From the NCBI GenBank assembly GCA_029556545.1, contig JAKQEQ010000019.1, positions 62,001 through 126,000 on the forward strand: a DNA stretch of 64,000 bases, written 5' to 3'. The notes under the pieces are model-generated. The model made no database searches, was not told the origin of the DNA, and saw only the letters and a list, made by a program, of their open reading frames with translations. Source of the DNA: Candidatus Hydrogenedentota bacterium (GTDB lineage: Bacteria > Hydrogenedentota > Hydrogenedentia > Hydrogenedentales > JAGMZX01). The translations under genes were made by a program, and so were the position numbers. Shown one piece after another: positions 32,918 through 40,028 of this stretch; position 1 is the stretch's first letter; every line of letters begins with the position of its first letter.

Positions 32918-33168
32918 AGGGCGGATTGCCAACGTATTCTCAAGCGGTTTTTTCCCGCTCCGGCATGGTGCGCCGCCGACTTCCCGCTAGCTGTGTACGC
33001 CTTGGTATCCTCGCCTCGCGCAGAAATACGAACGTGCGAAGTCCCTTACGTCCTTTGTGTCGTTTAGGTCCTTCGAGTTCCCCGGCTATGCCCGGCTCTC
33101 GGTGCGCGCCCCGCCCCCGTTTGCCGCCTGAAAGGGAATGGACCCGCCCGGGGACATGTTTACTTGAC

Positions 33169-33198
33169 TTGCAATCTGTAATCTGTTGCAGGTACTAT
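33169..33198 (+). promoter_or_regulatory. Candidate sigma-70 promoter of the BACON-like lipoprotein gene
   Basis: TTGCAA, an 18-base spacer, TACTAT. Four of six bases match in each box. It lies about 90 bases upstream of the ATG at 33291. Confidence 0.35.
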
Positions 33199-33290
33199 TA
33201 ACGCAGACGAGGGAATCGTCGCCGCAACGTGAGGCAGCGGCGAGACATTGTCGGAGTGCGTTGCTCAACCGAATCGAAAGGGTTTGAGAG

Positions 33291-34325
33291 ATGAGGCAAG
33301 TGTATCTGGTTCTAACTGTACTTCTGGCGGTTGCCAGCCTGTCGCTGACGGGCTGCCCGAAGCGCCCGGCGCTCGGGGTCACCGCCACCGTTCATCATTT
33401 CGGCGTGGACGGCCTTGGAAATTACGAGACTACCTGGCAATTTGACGTCTTCAACGATGGCGCCAAGGGCACCACGCTCGTGTTCAACGTCACGGCGGAC
33501 CGCGGGTGGATTCAGGTCAGTCCGGCTTCCGGCCAAAGCACCGGCAAGACGGATCCGGTGACCGTGACCGTGACCATTGACCGCGACTACGCCGAGGCGG
33601 CCAAACTGATCCCGCCGTTCGCGATGGGCAATGTGAATGTCGGCTCAAGCGTGGGAAACAAGCGCATCGCCATCACGACCGCTCCGAACTACTTTACGGA
33701 GGAATTCGACGAGAACGTGGACCTCGAAGGCCGTTCGATTACCTTCTCGCCAAACGGCAGCCTGAGTTTCTACGGTGCCACGCAGGAAGAAGGCATCACG
33801 GACTTTCCGACGGATCCCACCGGCGGGCTAATCCTCAACTTCAATAACGTCTACGGCGACCCTGTCCGGGCGGTGCCCCTGGGCGGCAAGAAGATTCCCT
33901 ACTACGAAGGGAATTTCGAGTCGATCTACATCTCGAGTCAGGGCCATGTCGGCATGGGCAATCCCGGCTCCTCCGCTGCGGCGCCGGAAGACCACTTCGC
34001 GCAGCCGCAAATCTCGGTATTCCCCTTGAACGCCAAGGATGGCGGCCAGGTCAGCCTTCTGCAGGACGCGCAGAAGGTCATCATTACCTATGAAGGCGTG
34101 CCTACCCGCGACCAACTCAAGCAGGGACCGCCCGTAACCAACGACATCCAACTCGAGCTGTTCTTCAACGGCGACATCCGCGTCAGCTATCTCGAAGTTG
34201 ATCCGGCGGCCGTCGGCGTCGTCGGACTCTCGTCGGGCGCGGGCGAGAACGGACAGTTGCCCCCGGGCTTCGTCGGCACGGATTTCTCGAACGTGAACAC
34301 CGGGCCCGCGAAGGTCGCTCTGTAA
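33291..34325 (+). CDS. BACON-like domain lipoprotein
   Basis: A 344-residue lipoprotein with a lipobox LTGC (Cys22) after a hydrophobic signal. Residues about 30-115 have the BACON-type Ig pattern (FDVFNDGAKGTTLVFNV, WIQVSPASGQST, VTVTVTIDRD). Residues about 130-344 carry strand-rich repeats with SPNGSLSFYG and YYEGNFESIYISSQGHVGMG, a layout seen in extracellular sensor or adhesin modules. BACON domains are often linked to carbohydrate or mucin binding. A strong terminator follows. The second half is unrecognised. Confidence 0.65.
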   Translation: MRQVYLVLTVLLAVASLSLTGCPKRPALGVTATVHHFGVDGLGNYETTWQFDVFNDGAKGTTLVFNVTADRGWIQVSPASGQSTGKTDPVTVTVTIDRDYAEAAKLIPPFAMGNVNVGSSVGNKRIAITTAPNYFTEEFDENVDLEGRSITFSPNGSLSFYGATQEEGITDFPTDPTGGLILNFNNVYGDPVRAVPLGGKKIPYYEGNFESIYISSQGHVGMGNPGSSAAAPEDHFAQPQISVFPLNAKDGGQVSLLQDAQKVIITYEGVPTRDQLKQGPPVTNDIQLELFFNGDIRVSYLEVDPAAVGVVGLSSGAGENGQLPPGFVGTDFSNVNTGPAKVAL

Positions 34326-34356
34326 GAAGACCGCATCAAAGACATCAGTATTCACG

Positions 34357-34390
34357 GGGCCCTTTCCCGCACGCGGGAAAGGGCCCTTTT
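34357..34390 (+). terminator. Intrinsic terminator after the lipoprotein gene
   Basis: A perfect 14-base stem: GGGCCCTTTCCCGC pairing with GCGGGAAAGGGCCC around a minimal loop, followed by four T (34387-34390). Confidence 0.85.
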
Positions 34391-34477
34391 CTGCTGTGCG
34401 CCGGGCCTTGAATTGATCCCCCGAGGTCGGCGACCATGTTCTTACTGCCCGGAGGGACAGATGAACGGGAGAACGCC

Positions 34478-35473
34478 ATGAGCCTCTTGCTTCTTGCGGC
34501 GACCCTATCATTGGGCGCGGATCCAGCGGCGACTGCGCTGGACATCGAGGCGCAACGGCGGGCGCCTCTGGCCGGGATGCAGGCGGTCATGGGGTCCCTG
34601 CCCCAGGCCGCGCGCACAGTCGCGCCTGAAATCGAGGTGATCGAGGAACTGGATTTCCCGAAGTACCTCCGGCGCAAGATTACGTTTGCCGTCGAAGACT
34701 GGGACCGCCTGCCCGCCTACCTGCTCATCCCAAAGAATCTGGTCGCGCCCGCGCCCGCCGTGCTATGCCTGCATCCCACGTCGCCGCTGGGAAAGGGCGT
34801 GGTCGTCGGCTACGGCGAGAAGCCGAACCGCAATTACGCCATGGAACTGGCGGAACAAGGCTACATTGCCCTAGCGCCGGATTATCCGGGTTTCGGCGAC
34901 TACGTCGCGACGCGCAAGGAACTCTATGCGCGGGGCTACGTCAGTTGCTCCATGAAAGGCGTCTGGAACCACATGCGCTGCGTGGACCTGCTCCAGGAAA
35001 TGCCGGAAGTGGACCCGAATCGCATCGGGTGCATCGGTCACTCGCTCGGCGGGCACAACACGCTCTTCGTCGGCGCGTTCGATCCGCGCATCAAGGCGTT
35101 GGTCACCAGTTGCGGGTTCACAAGCTTCGCGAAGTACAAGGGCGGCGACCTCACCGGTTGGACCCATGACGGATACATGCCGCGCATCGCCGCGGACTAC
35201 AACAAGGACCCTGCGCGCATGCCCTTCGACTTCCCCGCGCTGCTCTGCGCGCTTGCGCCGCGCGCCGTCTTCATCAACGCGCCGATGCACGACGACAATT
35301 TCGACGTCTCCGGCGTCGAGGACTGCGTTCGCGCGGCGCGGCCCTGTTTCGCGCAAACGAACACGGAAGAACATCTGGTCGTCGTGTATCCGGACGCCGA
35401 CCACGATTTTCCGGACGCGGCCCGCGAGGCGGCCTACGCGTTCCTCGACCGCCATCTCCGTTCGGCCCCTTGA
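34478..35473 (+). CDS. Alpha/beta-hydrolase (acetyl xylan esterase/dienelactone-hydrolase type)
   Basis: A 331-residue hydrolase. The N-terminal 15 residues (SLLLLAATLSLGAD) look like a signal peptide. The nucleophile is in GHSLGGHN (Ser near residue 188), the acid may be in the PMHDDNFDVSG region, and the His is in YPDADHDFPD. PAVLCLHPTSPLGKG gives the oxyanion region. Family members de-esterify carbohydrates or lactones, in line with the glycosidase genes around it. ATG 34478 follows a GGGAG site; an upstream ATG at 34436 would put residues before the signal. Confidence 0.78.
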   Translation: MSLLLLAATLSLGADPAATALDIEAQRRAPLAGMQAVMGSLPQAARTVAPEIEVIEELDFPKYLRRKITFAVEDWDRLPAYLLIPKNLVAPAPAVLCLHPTSPLGKGVVVGYGEKPNRNYAMELAEQGYIALAPDYPGFGDYVATRKELYARGYVSCSMKGVWNHMRCVDLLQEMPEVDPNRIGCIGHSLGGHNTLFVGAFDPRIKALVTSCGFTSFAKYKGGDLTGWTHDGYMPRIAADYNKDPARMPFDFPALLCALAPRAVFINAPMHDDNFDVSGVEDCVRAARPCFAQTNTEEHLVVVYPDADHDFPDAAREAAYAFLDRHLRSAP

Positions 35474-35594
35474 CGCTTCGTTCAGAAACTCCGCGCCCCG
35501 CCCGCGTAACGTTTCGCGCGCGTCGCGGTAGAGTGGGGGAAGCGCCAAGGCGGCGCGCAATCACGAACAGCAAGAGTAACCGAGGAGAATCTTC

Positions 35595-35711
35595 ATGAAC
35601 GTGGATGTCAGCAACTTCTTTCAGGGACTTGTCGAGACTGTAATGGTCTACTTGCAGACCTTCCTTCAGAGCCTGCTCACGGGCCTGGTCGAAAACATTC
35701 TCCCCTTCTGA
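35595..35711 (+). CDS. 38-residue amphipathic small protein
   Basis: A short frame MNVDVSNFFQGLVETVMVYL... ending in NILPF with no similarity recalled. It starts at ATG 35595 after a strong GAGGAG site eight bases upstream and is followed by a hairpin with a T-rich tail, so it has all the marks of an expressed small gene. The sequence is strongly hydrophobic with few charges and predicts one amphipathic or membrane helix (VETVMVYLQTFLQSLL). No frame shadow explains it, since the gap between the esterase and pheA is otherwise empty. Confidence 0.5.
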   Translation: MNVDVSNFFQGLVETVMVYLQTFLQSLLTGLVENILPF

Positions 35712-35729
35712 CCGGAAGGGTTCCCCTTG

Positions 35730-35776
35730 GCGCCGCCGCGGGACCGCGCTCCGGTCGCGCGGCGGCGCTCCCTCTT
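35730..35776 (+). terminator. Candidate terminator after the 38-residue gene
   Basis: GCGCCGCCGCG (35730-35740) pairs with CGCGGCGGCGC (35758-35768), then TCCCTCTTT. An inner GACC/GGTC stem lies inside the loop. Confidence 0.55.
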
Positions 35777-35785
35777 TCCGCCGTT

Positions 35786-36856
35786 CTACTCCTCGAGTTC
35801 ACCGCAGGGAAACGACCCGAGAATCTTCACGTCCACCGCAAGTTCCGCCACCTCGTCGAGAACTGCTCGGATGCGCGGTTCGTCCGCGTGCCCAAGCAGG
35901 TCGATGAAGAACACGTACTCCCACGCCTTTCTCCGTGACGGCCGCGATTCGATGCGCGTGAGATTGATGCCCGCATCGGAGAACGGCAGCAGCAGCTTGT
36001 AGAGCGCCCCCGGACGGTCCCGCACGAAGATAATCACCGATGTCTTGTCGTTGCCCGTCTGCTGAACCATCTGCCTGCCGATGACAAAGAACCGCGTGTA
36101 ATTGTGCGGCTCGTCCTCGATGCGCTCGGCGACAAGCGGGAGGTTGTACGTCTCCGCCGCCATACGGCTCGCGATGGCCGCCGCGCCCGCTTCATTCGCG
36201 GCCCGCTGCGCCGCCTCCGCCGTGCTGGAAGTCTCGATGAGTTCCGCGCGCGGCAGGTTCGCGCGCAGCCAGTTTCGGCACTGGAGCAGCGCGTTATCCT
36301 TCGAATACACCTTGGTGATGTCGGCAAGGGCGTGCCTCGACAGCAGGTTTTGGCTGATGTGCAGCAACACCTCGTTCACCACCTTCAACTCGGAAGTAAC
36401 GAACCGGTCCAGAATCTCGCCGACGCTGCCGCCCACGGAACTCTCGACCGGTACCACCCCGTAGTCGATGCGCTTGCGCTCGACCTCGGTGAAGATGTCC
36501 GCGAACGACGGCAGCGGGTGGTACTCCGCCGACGCGCCGAACACGCGGAACGCCGCCATGTGGCTGAACGTGTCGCGCGGGCCTAAGAACGCGACGCCCG
36601 TCGGCTTTTCGAGTGCGCGGACGGCGCTGATGATCTCGCGGTAGATGGCGCGGACGCTCGCGTGGCTTAGCGGACCCGCGTTAATCTCACGCAGCTTGTC
36701 GAATACAGCCTTCTCGCGCTCCGGCACGTAGAACGGAGCGCTCGTGTCGCGCTTGAGCTTGCCGATCTCGCGCGCGCACGCCGCGCGCTCGTTCAGCAGC
36801 CGCACAATCTGCGTGTCCAGGCGGTCGATGCATTCGCGCAGTTCGTCCAGGTTCAC
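35786..36856 (-). CDS. pheA: Bifunctional chorismate mutase/prephenate dehydratase
   Basis: A 356-residue P-protein for phenylalanine synthesis. It shows an AroQ chorismate mutase domain (about 1-85: LDELRECIDRLDTQIVRLL), a prephenate dehydratase domain (about 88-270; VAFLGPRDTFSH, VPVESSVGGSVGE, and the catalytic NYTRFFVIG), and a C-terminal ACT domain with the phenylalanine-binding IESRPSRRKAWEYVFFIDL pattern, so feedback inhibition is likely. The start is GTG 36856, overlapping the stop of pcrA by four bases. Confidence 0.95.
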   Translation of the reverse strand: MNLDELRECIDRLDTQIVRLLNERAACAREIGKLKRDTSAPFYVPEREKAVFDKLREINAGPLSHASVRAIYREIISAVRALEKPTGVAFLGPRDTFSHMAAFRVFGASAEYHPLPSFADIFTEVERKRIDYGVVPVESSVGGSVGEILDRFVTSELKVVNEVLLHISQNLLSRHALADITKVYSKDNALLQCRNWLRANLPRAELIETSSTAEAAQRAANEAGAAAIASRMAAETYNLPLVAERIEDEPHNYTRFFVIGRQMVQQTGNDKTSVIIFVRDRPGALYKLLLPFSDAGINLTRIESRPSRRKAWEYVFFIDLLGHADEPRIRAVLDEVAELAVDVKILGSFPCGELEE

Positions 36857-38979
36857 GATTTGCCTCCCTCCAGAATCTCGATGGGCGCCTGACTTATCAT
36901 CAGCGTCGCTACGCGGCCCGTCTTGAACCGGATGCGCGCCTTAGTCTTGCTGCCGCTGCCCGTGGTGAATAGCACGGTGCCCGGACCGAAACGGGCGTGC
37001 CGCACTTGTGTTCCGTATCGCAGAACAATCCCCGCTCCGGACGCCGCCGACGCGGCGCTTCGACTCTTTGCCTCGGCCCCGTCATCCTCCCTGGCAAGTC
37101 GCGTCCGCCCGATCTCGCGGACAAACCGCGACACCGGCCGATCGTCGTGCGTGCGTCCGTAGAGCATGCGCGATTCCGCCGCGGTCAACGTGAGTGTCTT
37201 GCGCGCGCGCGTCATCGCCACGTAGCAGAGTCGGCGCTCCTCCTCGATGTCACGGCTGTCGTCGAACTCGCTCACGAATGGGAACAAGCCGTCCTCGAGG
37301 CCCGCGACGTACACGTGGTCGAATTCGAGGCCCTTCGCGTTGTGGCACGTAATCAACGCAAGGGCCGGAAGCCGCTTGTCCCACTCGTCCACGTCGGAGA
37401 CCAGCGCGCGCTCCTGGAGGAATTCCGCCAGCTTCTTATCGCCGTGCGCGTCAAACTGCCGGCAGCTTACGACGAATTCGTCCACGATTTCGAGACGCGC
37501 CCGAAAATCCTTCTCATCGCTGTGCTCGACGTAGTCCCGGTACCCGATGGCTTTAACCAGCTTCTCGACCAGCGGCGCCACCGCCGAGTTCGCAGCCGCA
37601 GCCGCGAATTCATCAATCAGATGGGCAAAGCCGGCGAGGGACTCCCGCGCCCGCGTCGAGAAAGTGGTGTCGCCGCCGATCTCGCGCAGCACCTGGAAGA
37701 GGGCGGTGTTCCGCGCCGCCGCGTACTCCTCGATATGCTCGAGCGTCGCCGCGCCGACGCCGCGGGGCGGAACGTTGATCACGCGCCGAAGCGACACGTC
37801 GTCCGCCGGGTTCACGACCAGGCGCAGATACGCCAGCAGGTCCTTGATCTCCTTGCGGCTGTAAAAGCGGATGCCGCCAAGAACGACGCAGCGCAGCCCC
37901 CGCAGGCTGCATGCCTCCTCGAAAAGCCGGGACTGCGCGTTCGTGCGGAAGAGCACGGCCACTTCGTTGAGCGGCGCGCCGCGCCGCACGATGTCGTCCA
38001 CTACCCAGCGCGCCTCTTCCTCGCCGTCCTCCGCTTGGTGAAAGCGCGGCTTCTCACCCTCCGTCGTCGCGGTCCACAGCCGCTTGCCGAGGCGCGCCCG
38101 GTTGTTCGCGACCACCGCATTGGCCGCATCGAGGATGGGCGCGGTGCTGCGGTAGTTCTGTTCGAGGCGATAGACGCGCGCATTCGGGAAGTCGCGCTCG
38201 AAATCGAGGATATTCCGAATGTCCGCCCCGCGCCAGGCGTAGATACTCTGGTCCTCGTCGCCGACCACGAATACGTTGCCGTGACCTTTGCAGAGCGCGC
38301 GGACAATGCGGTACTGCGCGTGGTTCGTGTCCTGGTATTCATCGACGTGAACGTGCGGAAACCGGTGCTCGTACTTCACGCGGACCGCTTCATGTTCTTC
38401 GAACAAACGGACCACCAGCACGAGCAGGTCGTCGAAGTCCACCACGTTCGCCCGCGACAGCGCCTCGTGATACTGGTTCCAGAGCGCCTGAAGCGTGAAC
38501 TCCTCCGTGCCGTCCGGCGCATCCGCGTCGGGCCGCCCGACGCGCTGTTTCAGGCCGCTGATGTAATCGAGCGCGCCGCGCGGCGTTACCCGCGCATACG
38601 AGCCCGGCAGCCCCTTTACCAGCTTCTTCATTAACGACAACTGGTCCGCGTCGTCGAAAACCGTGAAATGACCCGACCGCCCCAGTTGCTCGATCTCGCG
38701 TCGCAGCACGTACAAGCCGAAGGAATGAAACGTCCCCATCCAGCACGGAACCCGCTCGACCTCCAACCGCTCCGCGATCCGCTGCCGCATCTCGTCCGCC
38801 GCCTTGTTCGTGAACGTCATGGCCAGCAAGCGCCGCGGGTCGACGCCACGCTCCTCGATCAACCAGAGCATCCGCTCGATAATCACCCGCGTCTTGCCCG
38901 ATCCCGCGCCCGCAAGCACGAGCGCGGGACCGTCCGGCGCGGTGACGGCGGCGGTCTGGTCTGGGTTCAAGGAAGTCAT
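36853..38979 (-). CDS. pcrA: UvrD/PcrA-type DNA helicase
   Basis: A 708-residue superfamily 1A helicase for repair and replication restart. Motif I is GAGSGKTRVI (about 24-33), motif Ia TFTNKAADEM, motif II DEYQDTN, motif III DEDQSIYAWRGADIR, motif IV LEQNYRS, motif V TCHNAKGLEFDHVYV and motif VI VAMTRARKTL. The C-terminal part (about 655-700) carries the RYGTQVRHARFGPGTVL segment, a small Tudor-like module also seen at the PcrA C-terminus. It overlaps pheA by the GTGA tetranucleotide, an unusual partner for a helicase. Confidence 0.95.
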   Translation of the reverse strand: MTSLNPDQTAAVTAPDGPALVLAGAGSGKTRVIIERMLWLIEERGVDPRRLLAMTFTNKAADEMRQRIAERLEVERVPCWMGTFHSFGLYVLRREIEQLGRSGHFTVFDDADQLSLMKKLVKGLPGSYARVTPRGALDYISGLKQRVGRPDADAPDGTEEFTLQALWNQYHEALSRANVVDFDDLLVLVVRLFEEHEAVRVKYEHRFPHVHVDEYQDTNHAQYRIVRALCKGHGNVFVVGDEDQSIYAWRGADIRNILDFERDFPNARVYRLEQNYRSTAPILDAANAVVANNRARLGKRLWTATTEGEKPRFHQAEDGEEEARWVVDDIVRRGAPLNEVAVLFRTNAQSRLFEEACSLRGLRCVVLGGIRFYSRKEIKDLLAYLRLVVNPADDVSLRRVINVPPRGVGAATLEHIEEYAAARNTALFQVLREIGGDTTFSTRARESLAGFAHLIDEFAAAAANSAVAPLVEKLVKAIGYRDYVEHSDEKDFRARLEIVDEFVVSCRQFDAHGDKKLAEFLQERALVSDVDEWDKRLPALALITCHNAKGLEFDHVYVAGLEDGLFPFVSEFDDSRDIEEERRLCYVAMTRARKTLTLTAAESRMLYGRTHDDRPVSRFVREIGRTRLAREDDGAEAKSRSAASAASGAGIVLRYGTQVRHARFGPGTVLFTTGSGSKTKARIRFKTGRVATLMISQAPIEILEGGKS

Positions 38980-39050
38980 ACAATCATCCGTTCCGAGTGG
39001 GGCGCATGGAAAGGCTAATCCTATGCAAGCAGGCGCGTGATTTCAAGGCT

Positions 39051-39080
39051 TTGGGAATCGCGCGGCGTACCCGCTATAAT
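39051..39080 (+). promoter_or_regulatory. Candidate sigma-70 promoter of dapB
   Basis: TTGGGA, 18 bases, TATAAT. It lies about 88 bases upstream of the dapB start; the double-hairpin repeat begins seven bases after the -10 box and so lies in the leader. Confidence 0.5.
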
Positions 39081-39087
39081 CCGCGCC

Positions 39088-39140
39088 GTGGCATGGGCGT
39101 CCCGCCCATGTACGAACCACGGGCAAGATGCCCGTGCCAC
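39088..39140. repeat. Double-hairpin intergenic repeat, copy 3, in the dapB leader
   Basis: GTGGCATGGGCGTCCCGCCC ... ACCACGGGCAAGATGCCCGT GCCAC. The intact 19-base stem CACGGGCAAGATGCCCGTG is also in copy 2. It ends 28 bases before the dapB ATG. Confidence 0.8.
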
Positions 39141-39167
39141 GCGAAGGCAAACCGGGGAGCATCGTAC

Positions 39168-39965
39168 ATGAAAATCTGTATGGCGGGCGCATGCGGGCGC
39201 ATGGGCCGCCGCATTCTTGATATCGCGGCGGCCACGGACGACGTCGTCCCGGCGGGCGTGTTCGATCTGCCACAGTGGGCGGGTACGGAACTCACGGTGG
39301 GCGCGGAGACGGGGCAGCCGCGGAAGCTCGTGGTCGGCGTGGACCGCGACGCCGAGGTAGCGAAGGCGGACGTGCTCATCGATTTTACGCACGCGGACGC
39401 CGCGCTCCAGAACGCACGCGCCGCCGCCGCGCTCGCGAAACCCGCCGTTGTCGGCACGACCGGTCTCAACAACGAGCAGGTCGCCGAACTGCGCGCACTG
39501 GCGAAGAAGATTGCCATCGTGTACGCCCCGAACATGAGCGTGGGCGTTAACCTGCTCTTCAAGCTAACCGGCGAAGTGGCGCGGGTGCTCGGGCTCGACT
39601 ACAACGTCGAGATAGTGGAAATCCACCACAACCAGAAAAAAGACAGCCCCAGCGGGACGGCGAAGCGCCTCGCGGAGTGCGCTGCCGAGGCGCTGGGCCT
39701 CGACTACGATAAAGAGACGCGCCACGGGCGTATCGGCGACGTGGGCAAGCGCCCCCGCAGTGAAATCGGGTTGCACGCCGTCCGCGGCGGCGACGTGGTG
39801 GGCGAGCACACCGTGAGCTTTATCGGCCAGGGCGAGCGTATTGAACTGACGCACAAGGCCCACAGCCGCGACAATTTCGCGCGCGGCGCCCTTCTTGCCG
39901 CGCGATTCGCCCTCACCGCGGCCCCGGGCCTCTACGATATGCAGGACGTCCTCGGGCTCCGGTAG
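39168..39965 (+). CDS. dapB: 4-hydroxy-tetrahydrodipicolinate reductase
   Basis: A 265-residue NAD(P)H enzyme of the lysine/diaminopimelate pathway. The Rossmann loop is MAGACGRMGRRIL, VVGTTGLN and YAPNMSVGVNLL follow, then the signature VEIHHNQKKDSPSGTAKRL with the catalytic His-His and Lys. The C-terminal AHSRDNFARGALLAARF is intact. ATG 39168 follows a CGGGGAG site. dapF is found 37 kb away in the window, so the pathway is not clustered here. Confidence 0.95.
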   Translation: MKICMAGACGRMGRRILDIAAATDDVVPAGVFDLPQWAGTELTVGAETGQPRKLVVGVDRDAEVAKADVLIDFTHADAALQNARAAAALAKPAVVGTTGLNNEQVAELRALAKKIAIVYAPNMSVGVNLLFKLTGEVARVLGLDYNVEIVEIHHNQKKDSPSGTAKRLAECAAEALGLDYDKETRHGRIGDVGKRPRSEIGLHAVRGGDVVGEHTVSFIGQGERIELTHKAHSRDNFARGALLAARFALTAAPGLYDMQDVLGLR

Positions 39966-40028
39966 CGCGCGCACCGCGCCGCTTTCGACCCGTATCCGTC
40001 GCGCATCGAGAACCAAGGAGTTGCCGTC

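Larger units (their letters stand above)
32755..33290. other. 536-bp intergenic region with hairpins, terminator and promoter
   Basis: No gene is seen. It holds a perfect eight-base-pair hairpin (GCTCTAGC/GCTAGAGC, 32841-32861), an intrinsic terminator (32875-32917), a short quasi-repetitive CCTT-rich stretch near 33036-33070 and a candidate promoter (33169-33198) for the lipoprotein gene. Confidence 0.6.

Noticed and set aside
33036-33070. Short CCTT-containing tandem repeat
   Set aside because: Units vary in length and sequence too much to call a repeat array.
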